A stretch of DNA of 64,000 nucleotides, from contig NZ_CP195847.1 in NCBI RefSeq assembly GCF_051513965.1, positions 1,426,001-1,490,000 on the forward strand. Reading direction: 5' to 3'. Shown one piece after another: positions 34,400 through 42,783 of this stretch. Each line of letters begins with the position of its first letter. Position 1 is the stretch's first letter. The DNA comes from Paramicrobacterium sp051513965. GTDB taxonomy: Bacteria; Actinomycetota; Actinomycetes; Actinomycetales; Microbacteriaceae. A program made the translations under genes and the position numbers. Under the pieces are notes generated by a model. It made no database searches and had not been told where the DNA came from. It saw nothing but the letters and a program-made list of their open reading frames with translations.

Positions 34400-35773
34400 G
34401 TGTCGGAGCAGAATTTTGACATCGTCGTTCTCGGCGGTGGAAGTGGCGGATACGCAGCGGCTATCCGAGCCAGCGAGCTCGGATTCTCCGTTGCGCTGGT
34501 TGAGAAGGACAAGGTCGGCGGTACGTGTCTTCACCGAGGCTGTATCCCGACCAAGGCCCTCCTCCACGCAGCCGAGGTGGCTGACGCCACTCGCGACTCC
34601 GCGAAGTTCGGCGTCACGGCCAGCCTTGAGGGAATCGACATCGATGGCGTGACCTCTTACCGCGAGGGAATCGTCGCAAAGAAGTACAAGGGGCTCCAGG
34701 GGCTCATCAAGGCGCGCAAGATCACCACGATTGAGGGCGAGGGACGACTCACGTCGCCCACGACGATTCAGGTCGGCGACACGACTCTGACCGGAAAGAA
34801 CATCATCCTCGCGACGGGCTCATACTCACGCTCCCTTCCGGGACTGGAGATCGGCGGGCGCGTCATCACAAGTGAGCAGGCCCTCCAGCTCGACTACGTT
34901 CCTAAGAAGGTCGCTGTTCTCGGTGGCGGTGTGATCGGCGTGGAGTTCGCGAGTGTCTGGCGTTCGTTCGGCGCAGAGGTCACCATCATTGAGGCACTGC
35001 CCCACCTGGTCCCCAACGAAGATGAGACGATCAGCAAACTCCTCGAGCGCGCTTTCCGCCGCCGCGGCATCGACTACAAGATCGGCGTTCGTTTCAAGAG
35101 CGTCGAGCAGAGTGACGATGGAGTGAATGTCACCTTGGAGAACGGCGACACGATCGACGCAGACGTCCTGCTCGTCGCTGTCGGCCGTGGCCCCGTCACA
35201 GAGGGCCTCGGCTACGACGAGGTCGGCGTGGAGATGGACCGCGGGTTCGTCCTCACGAACGATCGTCTCGAGACGAACGTCAAGGGTGTCTATGCAGTCG
35301 GCGACATCGTCCCGGGTCTGCAGCTCGCGCACCGTGGCTTCCAGCAGGGAATCTTCGTGGCGGAGGAGATCGCCGGGCAGAGCCCGGTCGTCATCCCCGA
35401 CAGCAACATTCCGAAGGTCACATACTGTGACCCGGAGGTTGCCTCCGTCGGTCTCTCCGAGGCGAAGGCCAAGGAGAAGTACGGCGACGACAAGGTAACC
35501 ACGTACGAATACAATCTCGCTGGAAACGGCAAGAGCGAGATTATCGACACGAGCGGTCTGATCAAGGTCGTGCGTGAGAACGATGGCCCCATCGTGGGTA
35601 TCCATATGATCGGCGCGCGCGTCGGCGAACTCATCGCAGAAGGCCAGCTCGCGGTCAACTGGGAAGCTTACCCAGAAGACTTCGCGCCGCTCATCCACGC
35701 CCACCCGACGCAGAACGAGGCGCTGGGCGAGGCGTTCCTGGCCCTCGCAGGCAAGCCCCTGCACGCTCTCTGA
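34400..35773 (+). CDS. lpdA: dihydrolipoyl dehydrogenase (E3)
   Basis: 457-aa flavoprotein that reoxidises lipoamide in 2-oxoacid dehydrogenase complexes. Motifs: FAD site VVLGGGSGGYAAAIRASELG, redox disulfide GGTCLHRGCIPTKALL, NAD site VAVLGGGVIGVEFASVW, second FAD site YAVGDIVPGLQLAHRG, and the C-terminal HAHPTQNEALGEA with the catalytic His-Glu pair. The start is GTG with GGAGAAG upstream. sucB follows after 47 bases, so E3 and E2 are probably cotranscribed. Confidence 0.95.
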   Translation: MSEQNFDIVVLGGGSGGYAAAIRASELGFSVALVEKDKVGGTCLHRGCIPTKALLHAAEVADATRDSAKFGVTASLEGIDIDGVTSYREGIVAKKYKGLQGLIKARKITTIEGEGRLTSPTTIQVGDTTLTGKNIILATGSYSRSLPGLEIGGRVITSEQALQLDYVPKKVAVLGGGVIGVEFASVWRSFGAEVTIIEALPHLVPNEDETISKLLERAFRRRGIDYKIGVRFKSVEQSDDGVNVTLENGDTIDADVLLVAVGRGPVTEGLGYDEVGVEMDRGFVLTNDRLETNVKGVYAVGDIVPGLQLAHRGFQQGIFVAEEIAGQSPVVIPDSNIPKVTYCDPEVASVGLSEAKAKEKYGDDKVTTYEYNLAGNGKSEIIDTSGLIKVVRENDGPIVGIHMIGARVGELIAEGQLAVNWEAYPEDFAPLIHAHPTQNEALGEAFLALAGKPLHAL

Positions 35774-35820
35774 TCTCGTTACGCTAGAACTACGAATTTG
35801 CTTTCAAAGGAGACAAGGTC

Positions 35821-37161
35821 ATGAGCGAAACGGTGAACCTCCCGGCACTCGGCGAGAGTGTCACTGAGGGAACGGTCACCCGCTGGCTGAAGAACGTGGG
35901 CGACCACGTCGAGGTCGATGAGCCGCTGCTCGAGGTGTCAACGGACAAGGTCGACACGGAGATTCCATCTCCCGTGGCGGGCGTCCTCGAGGAGATCTTG
36001 GCGGAGGAGGACGACACGATCGATGTCGGCGCTCCTCTCGCGAAGATCGGCGACGGCTCCGGCGCAGCTGGCTCGTCTGCACCCTCTGAGGAAGCAAAAT
36101 CGGAGGACGCAGACGAGGGCAGCTCTGAAGAGACATCTGACTCCTCGGGTGAAGATGCTTCTGCAGAAGCATCCGAGGAGTCGGCAGAGCCGGAGGAATC
36201 GACGCCAGTTCAGGAGCCTGAGCCGGCAGCAAAGTCCGACGCTGCGGTTAGTGAGCGCTCGGCTGAGCCTGCTCAGCCGTCCGCTCCTGCCGCAAGCTCA
36301 TCCGAACCCGTCGACGTCACCGGCAACGCGGGTTACGTCACACCGTTGGTGCGGAAGCTCGCGAACCAGCACGGTGTTGACCTCTCCGACGTAACAGGAA
36401 CTGGGGTCGGCGGTCGCATCCGCAAGGAGGACGTACTCGCAGCAGCGTCACCGTCCCGATCGGACGAGCCGTCACGTCCAGCTGGGGCTGTGTCAGAGCT
36501 ACGAGGAACGACGCAGCCGATGTCGCGACTTCGCAAGGTTGCGGCCGAGCAGGCCGTGGCGTCCAGCCAGGCAACCGCACAGGTGACAGCGGTCGTGGAA
36601 GCAGATGTGACTCGAGTCGTGGAGATCATCGCTGGAGACTCGGGAGCTTCGTCATTCCTCCCGTATCTTGCGCACGCCGCTGTGCAGGCCCTGCAGCAGC
36701 ACCCTGTGCTCAATGCTGCGGTCGACGGCGACCAGATCATCTATCCTGCGTCGGAGAACCTCAGCATCGCCGTAGAGACTGACCGGGGCATGCTGAGTCC
36801 GGTGATCAAGGACGCTGGTTCGCTCGATGTCAGCGGCCTTGACCGCGCGATCAGCGAACTCGCAGAGCGAACTCGTTCGAATTCGCTGACGCCGGACGAG
36901 CTGTCTGGAGGCACGTTCACCGTGGCGACTTCGGAGGAGCGAGGCACGCTCATCGAGACTCCTGTGGTTTTCCTCCCCCAGTCAGCCGCACTGAGCGCGG
37001 GCGCTGTCGTCAAGCGTCCGGTCATCACCACAGTCGACGGCGCGGACGCGATCGCAATACGATCCGTCGTCTATCTGTCGCTGTCGTATGACCAGCGCAT
37101 CATCGACAGTTCCGATGCCTCGCACTTCCTCTCGACCGTGGTCGAGTTCTTGGAGAGCTAA
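35821..37161 (+). CDS. sucB: 2-oxoacid dehydrogenase E2-like protein with altered catalytic motif
   Basis: 446 aa. One lipoyl domain (about 1-76) has the lipoylated Lys in EVSTDKVDTEIPSPV, then an acidic Glu/Ser/Ala linker, a peripheral subunit-binding domain (GYVTPLVRKLANQHGVDLSD to GGRIRKEDVLAA, about 170-210) and an acyltransferase-like domain. The E2 active-site motif DHRxxDG reads DQRIIDSSD here: the catalytic His is Gln425 (codon CAG), and the Gly is Ser. It may act as a lipoyl carrier or core scaffold, with transfer activity elsewhere such as a Kgd/OdhA-type fusion. AAAGGAGA precedes the ATG. Confidence 0.85.
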   Translation: MSETVNLPALGESVTEGTVTRWLKNVGDHVEVDEPLLEVSTDKVDTEIPSPVAGVLEEILAEEDDTIDVGAPLAKIGDGSGAAGSSAPSEEAKSEDADEGSSEETSDSSGEDASAEASEESAEPEESTPVQEPEPAAKSDAAVSERSAEPAQPSAPAASSSEPVDVTGNAGYVTPLVRKLANQHGVDLSDVTGTGVGGRIRKEDVLAAASPSRSDEPSRPAGAVSELRGTTQPMSRLRKVAAEQAVASSQATAQVTAVVEADVTRVVEIIAGDSGASSFLPYLAHAAVQALQQHPVLNAAVDGDQIIYPASENLSIAVETDRGMLSPVIKDAGSLDVSGLDRAISELAERTRSNSLTPDELSGGTFTVATSEERGTLIETPVVFLPQSAALSAGAVVKRPVITTVDGADAIAIRSVVYLSLSYDQRIIDSSDASHFLSTVVEFLES

Positions 37162-37172
37162 GCGGTCTGCAA

Positions 37173-38534
37173 TCAGGCGTCGAAGACGTCTCTGATAACC
37201 CAGCCGGTCTCCGTGCACACAATGAGCACGGAGACCGGCTGGGTTTCATCAGTTGAGACGACCGCAGTTGCGACCCCTCCTTTCGACTCGATGGGAGAAA
37301 TCGCTCTCTTGTCTGCGGGAGCAGAAAGTGATGTGAAAGGGTCGGCCTTCGAGCCCGCTATCGCCGCCAGTTCAGCCTCCAACGCTGAGGAGTCAGGCTC
37401 GTAAAGCTGGGAGAGACAGGCAGCGCCGTTGTGCTCGTAGCAATCTCGCCGTGCTTTCAGCAGCGCGACGAGGGCGCGGGAGGGTGAAAGGTCGACCCCG
37501 ACACGCACTTCTGTGACGGTAACGGTGGGGGTGGGCGCGCTGCTCGCCAGATCGCTTTCAGCATCGGGCAGAAGCACCAGACTCAAAGTGAGGCTGAGAA
37601 CGAAGATCACGGTCGCCGAGATTCCTAGTCTCACCGCGCGAGGATGGTCCCTGACTATACGTCGCACAGCGCCGGCAGCGCTGGTCAAAGCCTCGAGTGA
37701 GAAACTCAGTTCTCCCTCGAGCAGTCGGCTCGCGAGCGATCGAGAGTAACGCGTCCGGTTGCGTCTCAAGCGGCGAGAATCCTGATCGCTGACAGGAGTG
37801 CTCGTCGCCTCAGGAACAGCGAACGGCAGAGGGTCAGCGAGAGCGAAGATACGGCATTCGATGTCTGCATAGCGATCGCCGTCGATATGCACCGGGTCTG
37901 CGCAGAGTGAACGCAGCCAGGTGACGATTGTGCTCATGCCCCGTCGCCGTGTGTCTTCGTCAGCATGATGGAGGACGAGCTCCGCAATCGAAGCGAGCCC
38001 GAGCAGATCATCGCGTACTCCCTGTGATGTTGTTCTCTCTCCCCCATCGGCACCGACGAGCACAGGCCTTCCGTCCGTCAACGACAGACGGATGTGGGCT
38101 GTGTCGACAGCGCCATGAGTCCGTCCCCGTCGGTGCAGATCTCTCAGCGCACAGACAATTGGGCCGAGCAGTGTGACAATCGATCCGGCGGCGATGTGCC
38201 CCGCATGCTCAAGCTGCGTCGACAACCGTGCGCCGAGCCGTTCGGATACGAGGACAGGTGCATCGCTCGTGGTGAGACCAATATCGTGAGGATGATCAAG
38301 ATGGCGACTCTGAGAACCCTGCGACAGGTTCACCTCAGCCGCCGCGTTCGCTCCCGCGTCCTCCCCGTGAAATACGCGCAGCGCAACTACGCTGTCGCCC
38401 GCTGAGCGTGCAAGGTACACGGAGGTCCGCAGGCCAGTGTGGACGCGTCGGATCACTTCGTAACCGCATATTCTGCGGGTTGTAAGGTGCTCGTGGGAGC
38501 TCTCGGAGAAGGTGGGCGAAGGAATGGTGACCAT
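37173..38534 (-). CDS. membrane-anchored protein kinase-like protein (predicted pseudokinase)
   Basis: 453 aa. The N-terminal half resembles a PknB-type kinase fold (YEVIRRVHTGLRTSVYLARS; VVALRVFH; LRDLHRRGRTHGAVDTAHIRLS). However, the VAIK lysine is replaced (VVALRVF), the HRD Asp and catalytic-loop Asn are missing (THGAVDTAHI), and no DFG is seen. One transmembrane helix lies around residues 305-330 (ISATVIFVLSLTLSLVLL) and a roughly 120-residue extracytoplasmic domain with two Cys follows. It may be a scaffold or sensor. The start at 38534 has no clear ribosome site. The 3' coding end contains the sucB terminator. Confidence 0.72.
   Translation of the reverse strand: MVTIPSPTFSESSHEHLTTRRICGYEVIRRVHTGLRTSVYLARSAGDSVVALRVFHGEDAGANAAAEVNLSQGSQSRHLDHPHDIGLTTSDAPVLVSERLGARLSTQLEHAGHIAAGSIVTLLGPIVCALRDLHRRGRTHGAVDTAHIRLSLTDGRPVLVGADGGERTTSQGVRDDLLGLASIAELVLHHADEDTRRRGMSTIVTWLRSLCADPVHIDGDRYADIECRIFALADPLPFAVPEATSTPVSDQDSRRLRRNRTRYSRSLASRLLEGELSFSLEALTSAAGAVRRIVRDHPRAVRLGISATVIFVLSLTLSLVLLPDAESDLASSAPTPTVTVTEVRVGVDLSPSRALVALLKARRDCYEHNGAACLSQLYEPDSSALEAELAAIAGSKADPFTSLSAPADKRAISPIESKGGVATAVVSTDETQPVSVLIVCTETGWVIRDVFDA
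37199..37243 (+). terminator. terminator hairpin for lpdA-sucB inside the opposite gene
   Basis: Perfect 18-bp inverted repeat (37199-37216 / 37226-37243) with a 9-base loop, followed by TTTC on the + strand. It lies 38 bases past sucB and within the last 25 codons of the convergent pseudokinase gene. Confidence 0.75.
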
Positions 38535-38678
38535 GACCCGATTGTGCTCAACCGCGCCGTGCGTGATCGGTCGTGCACACCGTGGTGTGGATGAAGCGGA
38601 CACAGCCTCTCCTGTGGACGATTGAAGGTGTGAATCGGCCTGGTTTTCGTTCCGTTCTTCAAGCAAGGATGGAACACG

Positions 38679-38993
38679 ATGAATCAGAAGTACTCGCCCG
38701 AGATGCGTGAGCGTGCGCTGCGGATGCTGGATGAGGCCAAGCCGGATCATCCGAACCTGATGACCGCTGTTCGACATGTCGCTGGCCTACTGGGTATGAG
38801 CGCGGAGACGTTACGGGTGTGGCATCGCCGCCGCGAGGTCGACGCGGGCCAGCGGCCCGGGGTGCCCAGCGACGTTGCCGAGGAGAACGCGCGGCTGCGT
38901 CGCGAGGTCGCCGAGTTGCGGCGCGCCAACGAGATCCTCAAGGCGGCGAGTGTGTTTTTCGCCAAGGAACTCGACCGCCCCACGACGAGATGA
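38679..38993 (+). CDS. IS3-family transposase OrfA
   Basis: 104 aa. Helix-turn-helix of the HTH_21/transposase_8 type (KYSPEMRERALRMLDEAKP to LLGMSAETLRVWHRR) binding the IS ends, followed by a leucine-zipper-like coiled coil (EENARLRREVAELRRANEILKAASVFF). AAGGATGG precedes the ATG. Its stop overlaps the ATG of OrfB. A GTTTTTC run at 38954-38960 could allow the -1 shift that makes the OrfAB fusion transposase in this family. Confidence 0.92.
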   Translation: MNQKYSPEMRERALRMLDEAKPDHPNLMTAVRHVAGLLGMSAETLRVWHRRREVDAGQRPGVPSDVAEENARLRREVAELRRANEILKAASVFFAKELDRPTTR

Positions 38994-39916
38994 TCCGCTT
39001 CATCGACAAGCATCGGGATCACTTCGGGGTCGAGGCCATCTGCCGTGTGCTGCGCGCGGCAGTTCGTGGGTTCATCACCTCTCGCGGGTATCGCGCCGCG
39101 AAACGACGTCTGCCATCGGCCAGACGCCTCCGAGACGAGTTGCTCGTCCCGGAGGTTGCCAGGCTGCATGCGGAGAACTACGGCGTCTACGGGCGACGGA
39201 AGATGCATGCGCTGATGCGCCGCCAGGGCTGGGACATCGGCCGCGATCAGACCGAACGCCTCATGCGCCTGGCCGGGGTCCGTGGCGTGAAGAAGTCGAT
39301 GAGAGTGTTCACCACGCGCTCCGACAAGACCGCGACGCTGCCGAGCGATCTCGTCAACCGACGCTTCACCGCGCCAGCACCTCGCCGCCTCTGGGTCTGC
39401 GACGTGACCTACGTCGCCACCTGGTCCGGGTTCGCTTACGTCGCGTTCGTCACCGACGTCTACTCCCGGCGCATCGTCGGGTGGAACGTCGCCTCCACGC
39501 TGCGGTCGGAGATCCTGCCGATGCAGGCACTCGACATGGCCGCATGGCACGCCGGAGGCCGCCTCGACGGGCTGATCCATCATGCAGATCACGGGTCGAA
39601 CTACACCGCGATGGTCTACACCGACCGGATCGCCGGACTCGGTGCGGTCCCCTCGACGGGAACCGTCGGCGACAGCTTCGACAACGCGATGGCCGAGGCC
39701 GTCAACAACCTCTACAAGACCGAGCTGATCCGTCAGCAAGGGCCCTGGCGAACGGTCGAGCAGGTCGAGCTCGCGACGCTCGAGTGGGTGTGGTGGTGGA
39801 ACAATCAGCGCCTCCACGGCGAGCTCGACATGCGCACACCCACCGAGGTCGAGAACGCGTACTACGCTGACCTCGAATCAGCCAATCCAGCAACTGCCGG
39901 ACAAGGCTCCCGATAG
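38990..39916 (+). CDS. IS3-family transposase OrfB (DDE integrase core)
   Basis: 308 aa from the ATG overlapping the OrfA stop. The N-terminal HTH_21-like region (EICR-type FGVEAICRVLR) precedes the rve integrase core. Catalytic residues are visible: D in WVCDVTYVAT, D in HHADHGSNYTA and E in NAMAEAVNNLYKTELI. It is read in the -1 frame relative to OrfA and is probably made mostly as the OrfAB fusion. The stop TAG overlaps the start of the right inverted repeat. No frameshift or internal stop, so the element may be active. Confidence 0.92.
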   Translation: MIRFIDKHRDHFGVEAICRVLRAAVRGFITSRGYRAAKRRLPSARRLRDELLVPEVARLHAENYGVYGRRKMHALMRRQGWDIGRDQTERLMRLAGVRGVKKSMRVFTTRSDKTATLPSDLVNRRFTAPAPRRLWVCDVTYVATWSGFAYVAFVTDVYSRRIVGWNVASTLRSEILPMQALDMAAWHAGGRLDGLIHHADHGSNYTAMVYTDRIAGLGAVPSTGTVGDSFDNAMAEAVNNLYKTELIRQQGPWRTVEQVELATLEWVWWWNNQRLHGELDMRTPTEVENAYYADLESANPATAGQGSR

Positions 39917-39972
39917 GAACGAAAGTCAGGCCGATTCAGTGCCGGTGGAAGCAGGGACGGTGTCGGGTGACG

Positions 39973-39978
39973 TATCCT
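39973..39978 (+). promoter_or_regulatory. -10 element, leaderless DUF4191 promoter
   Basis: TATCCT, 7 bases before the ATG at 39986 and 35 bases past the right end of the IS. Confidence 0.5.
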
Positions 39979-39985
39979 TGTAGTC

Positions 39986-40693
39986 ATGGCACGTGAGGCA
40001 AAAAACGCTAAGGCGACGAAGGAACCAGGCCGCATGAAGCAGATGTGGCAGGTATTCCAGATGACCCGCCGCTACGATCCCAAGGCGCAGTGGTGGATGC
40101 TTCTCGGGTTCGTGCTCGCCGTTGCTGCGGGCGTGCTTCTCGCCATCCTCCTGGCGGCCGGCAACGTCTTCCTGATGATCGTGTGGATTCTCGCGGGCGT
40201 CCTTGCTGGTCTGCTCACGGCAATGATCATTCTCGGCCGCCGGGCGGAGAAAGCCGCATACAGCCAGATCAGCGGACAGCCTGGCGCTGTCGGTGCCGTC
40301 TTCAAGAGTTCGCTTCCTCGTGGCTGGGCAGGCAGCGAAATGCCGGTGAACGTGAACGGCCGAACGCAGGATGCAATCTACAGGGCAGTCGGTAAGGGCG
40401 GTGTCGCACTCGTTGCTGAGGGGCCCGCATCTCGTACGAAGAGAATGCTCGAGGATGAGCGTCGCAAGGTGAAGCGCGTGCTTCCGAACGTACCGATCAC
40501 CGTGTACCACGTCGGGCCGGACGAGGACTCGATTCCGCTGCACAAGCTGTCCAAGACGCTTCGGAAGGTGAAGAACGAGCTGACGAAGGCTGAAGTCCTG
40601 GCAGTGACGAACCGCCTGAGTTCGCTGAATAACCAACTGCCGATTCCGAAGGGCGTCGATCCCTATAAGGTGCGCCCTCAGCGTGCTCGCTGA
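39986..40693 (+). CDS. DUF4191 membrane protein
   Basis: 235-aa protein of the actinobacterial DUF4191 family. Basic N-terminus, two adjacent transmembrane helices (about residues 38-85), then a soluble cytosolic domain rich in Lys and Arg. Function unknown; it is commonly found beside RDD and glnA genes, as here. The ATG has no Shine-Dalgarno and appears to be leaderless. The IS lies just upstream but spares the -10. Confidence 0.88.
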   Translation: MAREAKNAKATKEPGRMKQMWQVFQMTRRYDPKAQWWMLLGFVLAVAAGVLLAILLAAGNVFLMIVWILAGVLAGLLTAMIILGRRAEKAAYSQISGQPGAVGAVFKSSLPRGWAGSEMPVNVNGRTQDAIYRAVGKGGVALVAEGPASRTKRMLEDERRKVKRVLPNVPITVYHVGPDEDSIPLHKLSKTLRKVKNELTKAEVLAVTNRLSSLNNQLPIPKGVDPYKVRPQRAR

Positions 40694-40708
40694 TCGCACA
40701 TAAGGTGG

Positions 40709-41164
40709 TCAGCCTCGGATGAGCACCGTCCCCGCGATCTTGTCGTGAAACCCTCGCTGGTCTGAGTCCCAGACCAGAATGGGCACGACGAGGCAGAGCA
40801 GCGCTGTTCTCACGAGTGGTCTCCAGAAGCCGACGTATCCGCCCTGAAGCGGGACGACCCGCATTCCGCAGAGGCGGTGCCCGAGACTCCCTCCGAGCGT
40901 CGGAATCAGCGTGAGCTGAAGAACGCCGAAGACAACCGGCACAGTCGCGGGGTGATGTGCAAGTGCGGCCAGATTCGGGAAGATCGCTGCGACACCGGCC
41001 ACCACCAGTGATGCGAAGGTCCAATCGATGAGCAGCCCGAGTATGCGCCGTCCGAATCGCCCGACGCTTCCCTGTCCTTCCTTCGGAAGCCCAAGTCTCT
41101 CTCCGGGATATTCGCTCGGCGCGAGGTCGCCAAAGGTCTGACCGGGTATGTTGGAAGATGGCAC
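40709..41164 (-). CDS. RDD family membrane protein
   Basis: 151-aa protein with the RDD domain: FGRRILGLLIDWTFASLVV in the first helix, GGSLGHRLCGMRVV, and DSDQRGFHDKIAGT at the end. Three or four transmembrane helices. RDD proteins are poorly characterised; some act as ion antiporters. The GTG start at 41164 lies 6 bases after TACAAT, suggesting a leaderless message; the longer frame into the glnA leader is not supported. It is divergent from glnA and convergent with the DUF4191 gene. Confidence 0.85.
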   Translation of the reverse strand: MPSSNIPGQTFGDLAPSEYPGERLGLPKEGQGSVGRFGRRILGLLIDWTFASLVVAGVAAIFPNLAALAHHPATVPVVFGVLQLTLIPTLGGSLGHRLCGMRVVPLQGGYVGFWRPLVRTALLCLVVPILVWDSDQRGFHDKIAGTVLIRG

Positions 41165-41170
41165 CCGGCC

Positions 41171-41176
41171 ATTGTA
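41171..41176 (-). promoter_or_regulatory. -10 element, leaderless RDD gene promoter
   Basis: TACAAT on the minus strand, 6 bases before the GTG at 41164. Confidence 0.55.
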
Positions 41177-41186
41177 GCTGTGCCAG

Positions 41187-41207
41187 GTGACGAAACATCG
41201 TGGAAAC
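41187..41207 (+). promoter_or_regulatory. GlnR-like operator upstream of glnA
   Basis: GTGAC followed by GAAAC, 6 bases, GAAAC (41192-41207). The GAAAC-n6-GAAAC pair fits half of a GlnR box with one mismatch (GAAAC for GTnAC). It lies about 95 bases before the glnA start and 11 bases from the RDD -10, so it could affect both genes. Confidence 0.45.
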
Positions 41208-41298
41208 ATCCGCGATATGGCGGAGTAATCGAGGCGCCATAGCGTGGTCACGTTGCACGGCGCAGCTATCTCAGAGTCAGACATCTGGAGTGACCCAC

Positions 41299-42723
41299 AT
41301 GTTCAGTTCCCCGTCCGAAGTCCTCACTTTCATCAAGGAAACGGACGTCAAGTTCGTCGACATCCGTTTCACGGATCTTCCGGGTGTTCAGCAGCACTTC
41401 AACATTCCCGCGTCCACAGTCGATGAGGACTTCTTCACGACGGGGCAGCTCTTCGACGGCTCCTCGATCCGAGGCTTCGCAAGCATTCACGAATCTGATA
41501 TGCAGCTGATTCCCGATGTCAGCACCGCATACGTCGACCCATTCCGACGTGAGCGCACGCTCATCATGGTTTTCGATATCTACAATCCGCGCACCGGAGA
41601 GATCTATGCCAAAGACCCGCGTCAGGTGGCGAAGAAGGCTGAGAAGTACCTGGCATCGACGGGTATCGCCGACACGGCGTTCTTTGCTCCCGAAGCGGAG
41701 TTCTACATCTTCGACGATGTTCGGTATCGCGTGGCCGAGAACATGTCGTTTCATTCGGTCGACTCAGACGAGGGCGCCTGGAACACGGATCGTGTCGAGG
41801 AAGGCGGAAATCTTGCCAACAAGACGCCGTTCAAAGGCGGCTACTTCCCCGTGAGCCCTGTCGATAAGCACGCTGACCTGCGCGACGACATCTGCGTCAA
41901 GCTCGGTGATGCGGGCCTGGAGCTCGAACGAAGCCATCACGAGGTCGGCACGGCAGGCCAGGGCGAGATCAACTATCGCTTCGACACGATGGTTCACGCG
42001 GCGGACGACATTCTCAAATTCAAGTACATCGTCAAGAACACGGCTGAACAGTGGGGCAAGACCGCGACGTTCATGCCGAAGCCGCTGTACGGTGACAACG
42101 GCTCTGGGATGCACACGCATCAGTCCCTGTGGAATGACGGCACTCCCCTGTTCTACGACGAGAACGGCTACGGCGGGCTCTCTGACGTTGCTCGTTGGTA
42201 CATCGGCGGGCTTCTCGAGCATGCTCCGGCCGTTCTCGCGTTCACGAATCCTACGGTGAACTCTTATCACCGTCTCGTCCCCGGTTTCGAAGCCCCTGTG
42301 AACCTCGTGTACTCCGCTGGAAACCGCTCTGCATCGATCAGGATTCCGATCACCGGGAGCAATGCGAAGGCGAAGCGCATTGAGTTCCGTGCGCCCGATG
42401 CCTCCGGGAACCCGTACCTGGGCTTCGCCGCTCAGCTGATGGCCGGGATCGACGGCATCAAGAATCGAATCGAGCCAATGGATCCGATCGATAAGGACCT
42501 CTATGAGCTTCCTCCGGAGGAAGCGAAGGGTATACCGCAGGTTCCGGCCTCGCTCGATGCAGCCCTCCGCGCTCTCGAAGAGGACCACGAGTTCCTCCTT
42601 GACGGAGGTGTCTTCACGCGCGAGCTGATCGACACGTGGATCGACTACAAGCGTGAGTACGAGTTGAAGCCTCTTGCACTGCGTCCACACCCGTTCGAGT
42701 TCGAGCTCTACTACAGCGTGTAA
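41299..42723 (+). CDS. glnA: glutamine synthetase, type I
   Basis: 474-aa dodecameric glutamine synthetase making glutamine from glutamate, ammonium and ATP. Motifs: FTDLPGVQQHF, ATP/metal site FMPKPLYGDNGSGMHTHQSLW, and KRIEFRAPDASGNPYLGFAA. The adenylylation Tyr lies in DKDLYELPPEE, making it a target of GlnE encoded next door. The start at 41299 follows GGAGTG. It appears to be monocistronic, with a hairpin after the stop. Confidence 0.96.
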   Translation: MFSSPSEVLTFIKETDVKFVDIRFTDLPGVQQHFNIPASTVDEDFFTTGQLFDGSSIRGFASIHESDMQLIPDVSTAYVDPFRRERTLIMVFDIYNPRTGEIYAKDPRQVAKKAEKYLASTGIADTAFFAPEAEFYIFDDVRYRVAENMSFHSVDSDEGAWNTDRVEEGGNLANKTPFKGGYFPVSPVDKHADLRDDICVKLGDAGLELERSHHEVGTAGQGEINYRFDTMVHAADDILKFKYIVKNTAEQWGKTATFMPKPLYGDNGSGMHTHQSLWNDGTPLFYDENGYGGLSDVARWYIGGLLEHAPAVLAFTNPTVNSYHRLVPGFEAPVNLVYSAGNRSASIRIPITGSNAKAKRIEFRAPDASGNPYLGFAAQLMAGIDGIKNRIEPMDPIDKDLYELPPEEAKGIPQVPASLDAALRALEEDHEFLLDGGVFTRELIDTWIDYKREYELKPLALRPHPFEFELYYSV

Positions 42724-42739
42724 TCTCACGTGAAACCGC

Positions 42740-42772
42740 GACGGCCCGGCCAATAGCTGGGCCTTCGCCGTC
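42740..42772. terminator. possible terminator between glnA and glnE
   Basis: GGCCC/GGGCC stem (42743-42747 / 42759-42763) with outer GAC/GTC pairing and a bulge. Weaker than the other hairpins in the window. Confidence 0.4.
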
Positions 42773-42783
42773 TCACAGTGAGC

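Larger units (their letters stand above)
38631..39938 (+). mobile_element. IS3-family insertion sequence, intact
   Basis: 1308-bp element. The 23-bp terminal inverted repeats (38631-38653 and 39916-39938) begin TGAATCGGCCTG and differ at two positions. It is flanked by a 3-bp direct repeat, GTG, the target duplication expected for this family. It holds two overlapping transposase frames with complete DDE residues and no visible lesion. It sits in the gap between the pseudokinase gene and the DUF4191 gene, which were divergent neighbours before insertion. Confidence 0.93.

Noticed and set aside
38535..38777. Pseudokinase start inside the IS
   Set aside because: The frame is open by chance into the insertion; the kinase-like homology begins after 38534.
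38747..39817. 356-codon minus-strand frame inside the IS
   Set aside because: Antisense to transposase OrfB with intact DDE residues; no transposase-associated passenger gene resembles it.
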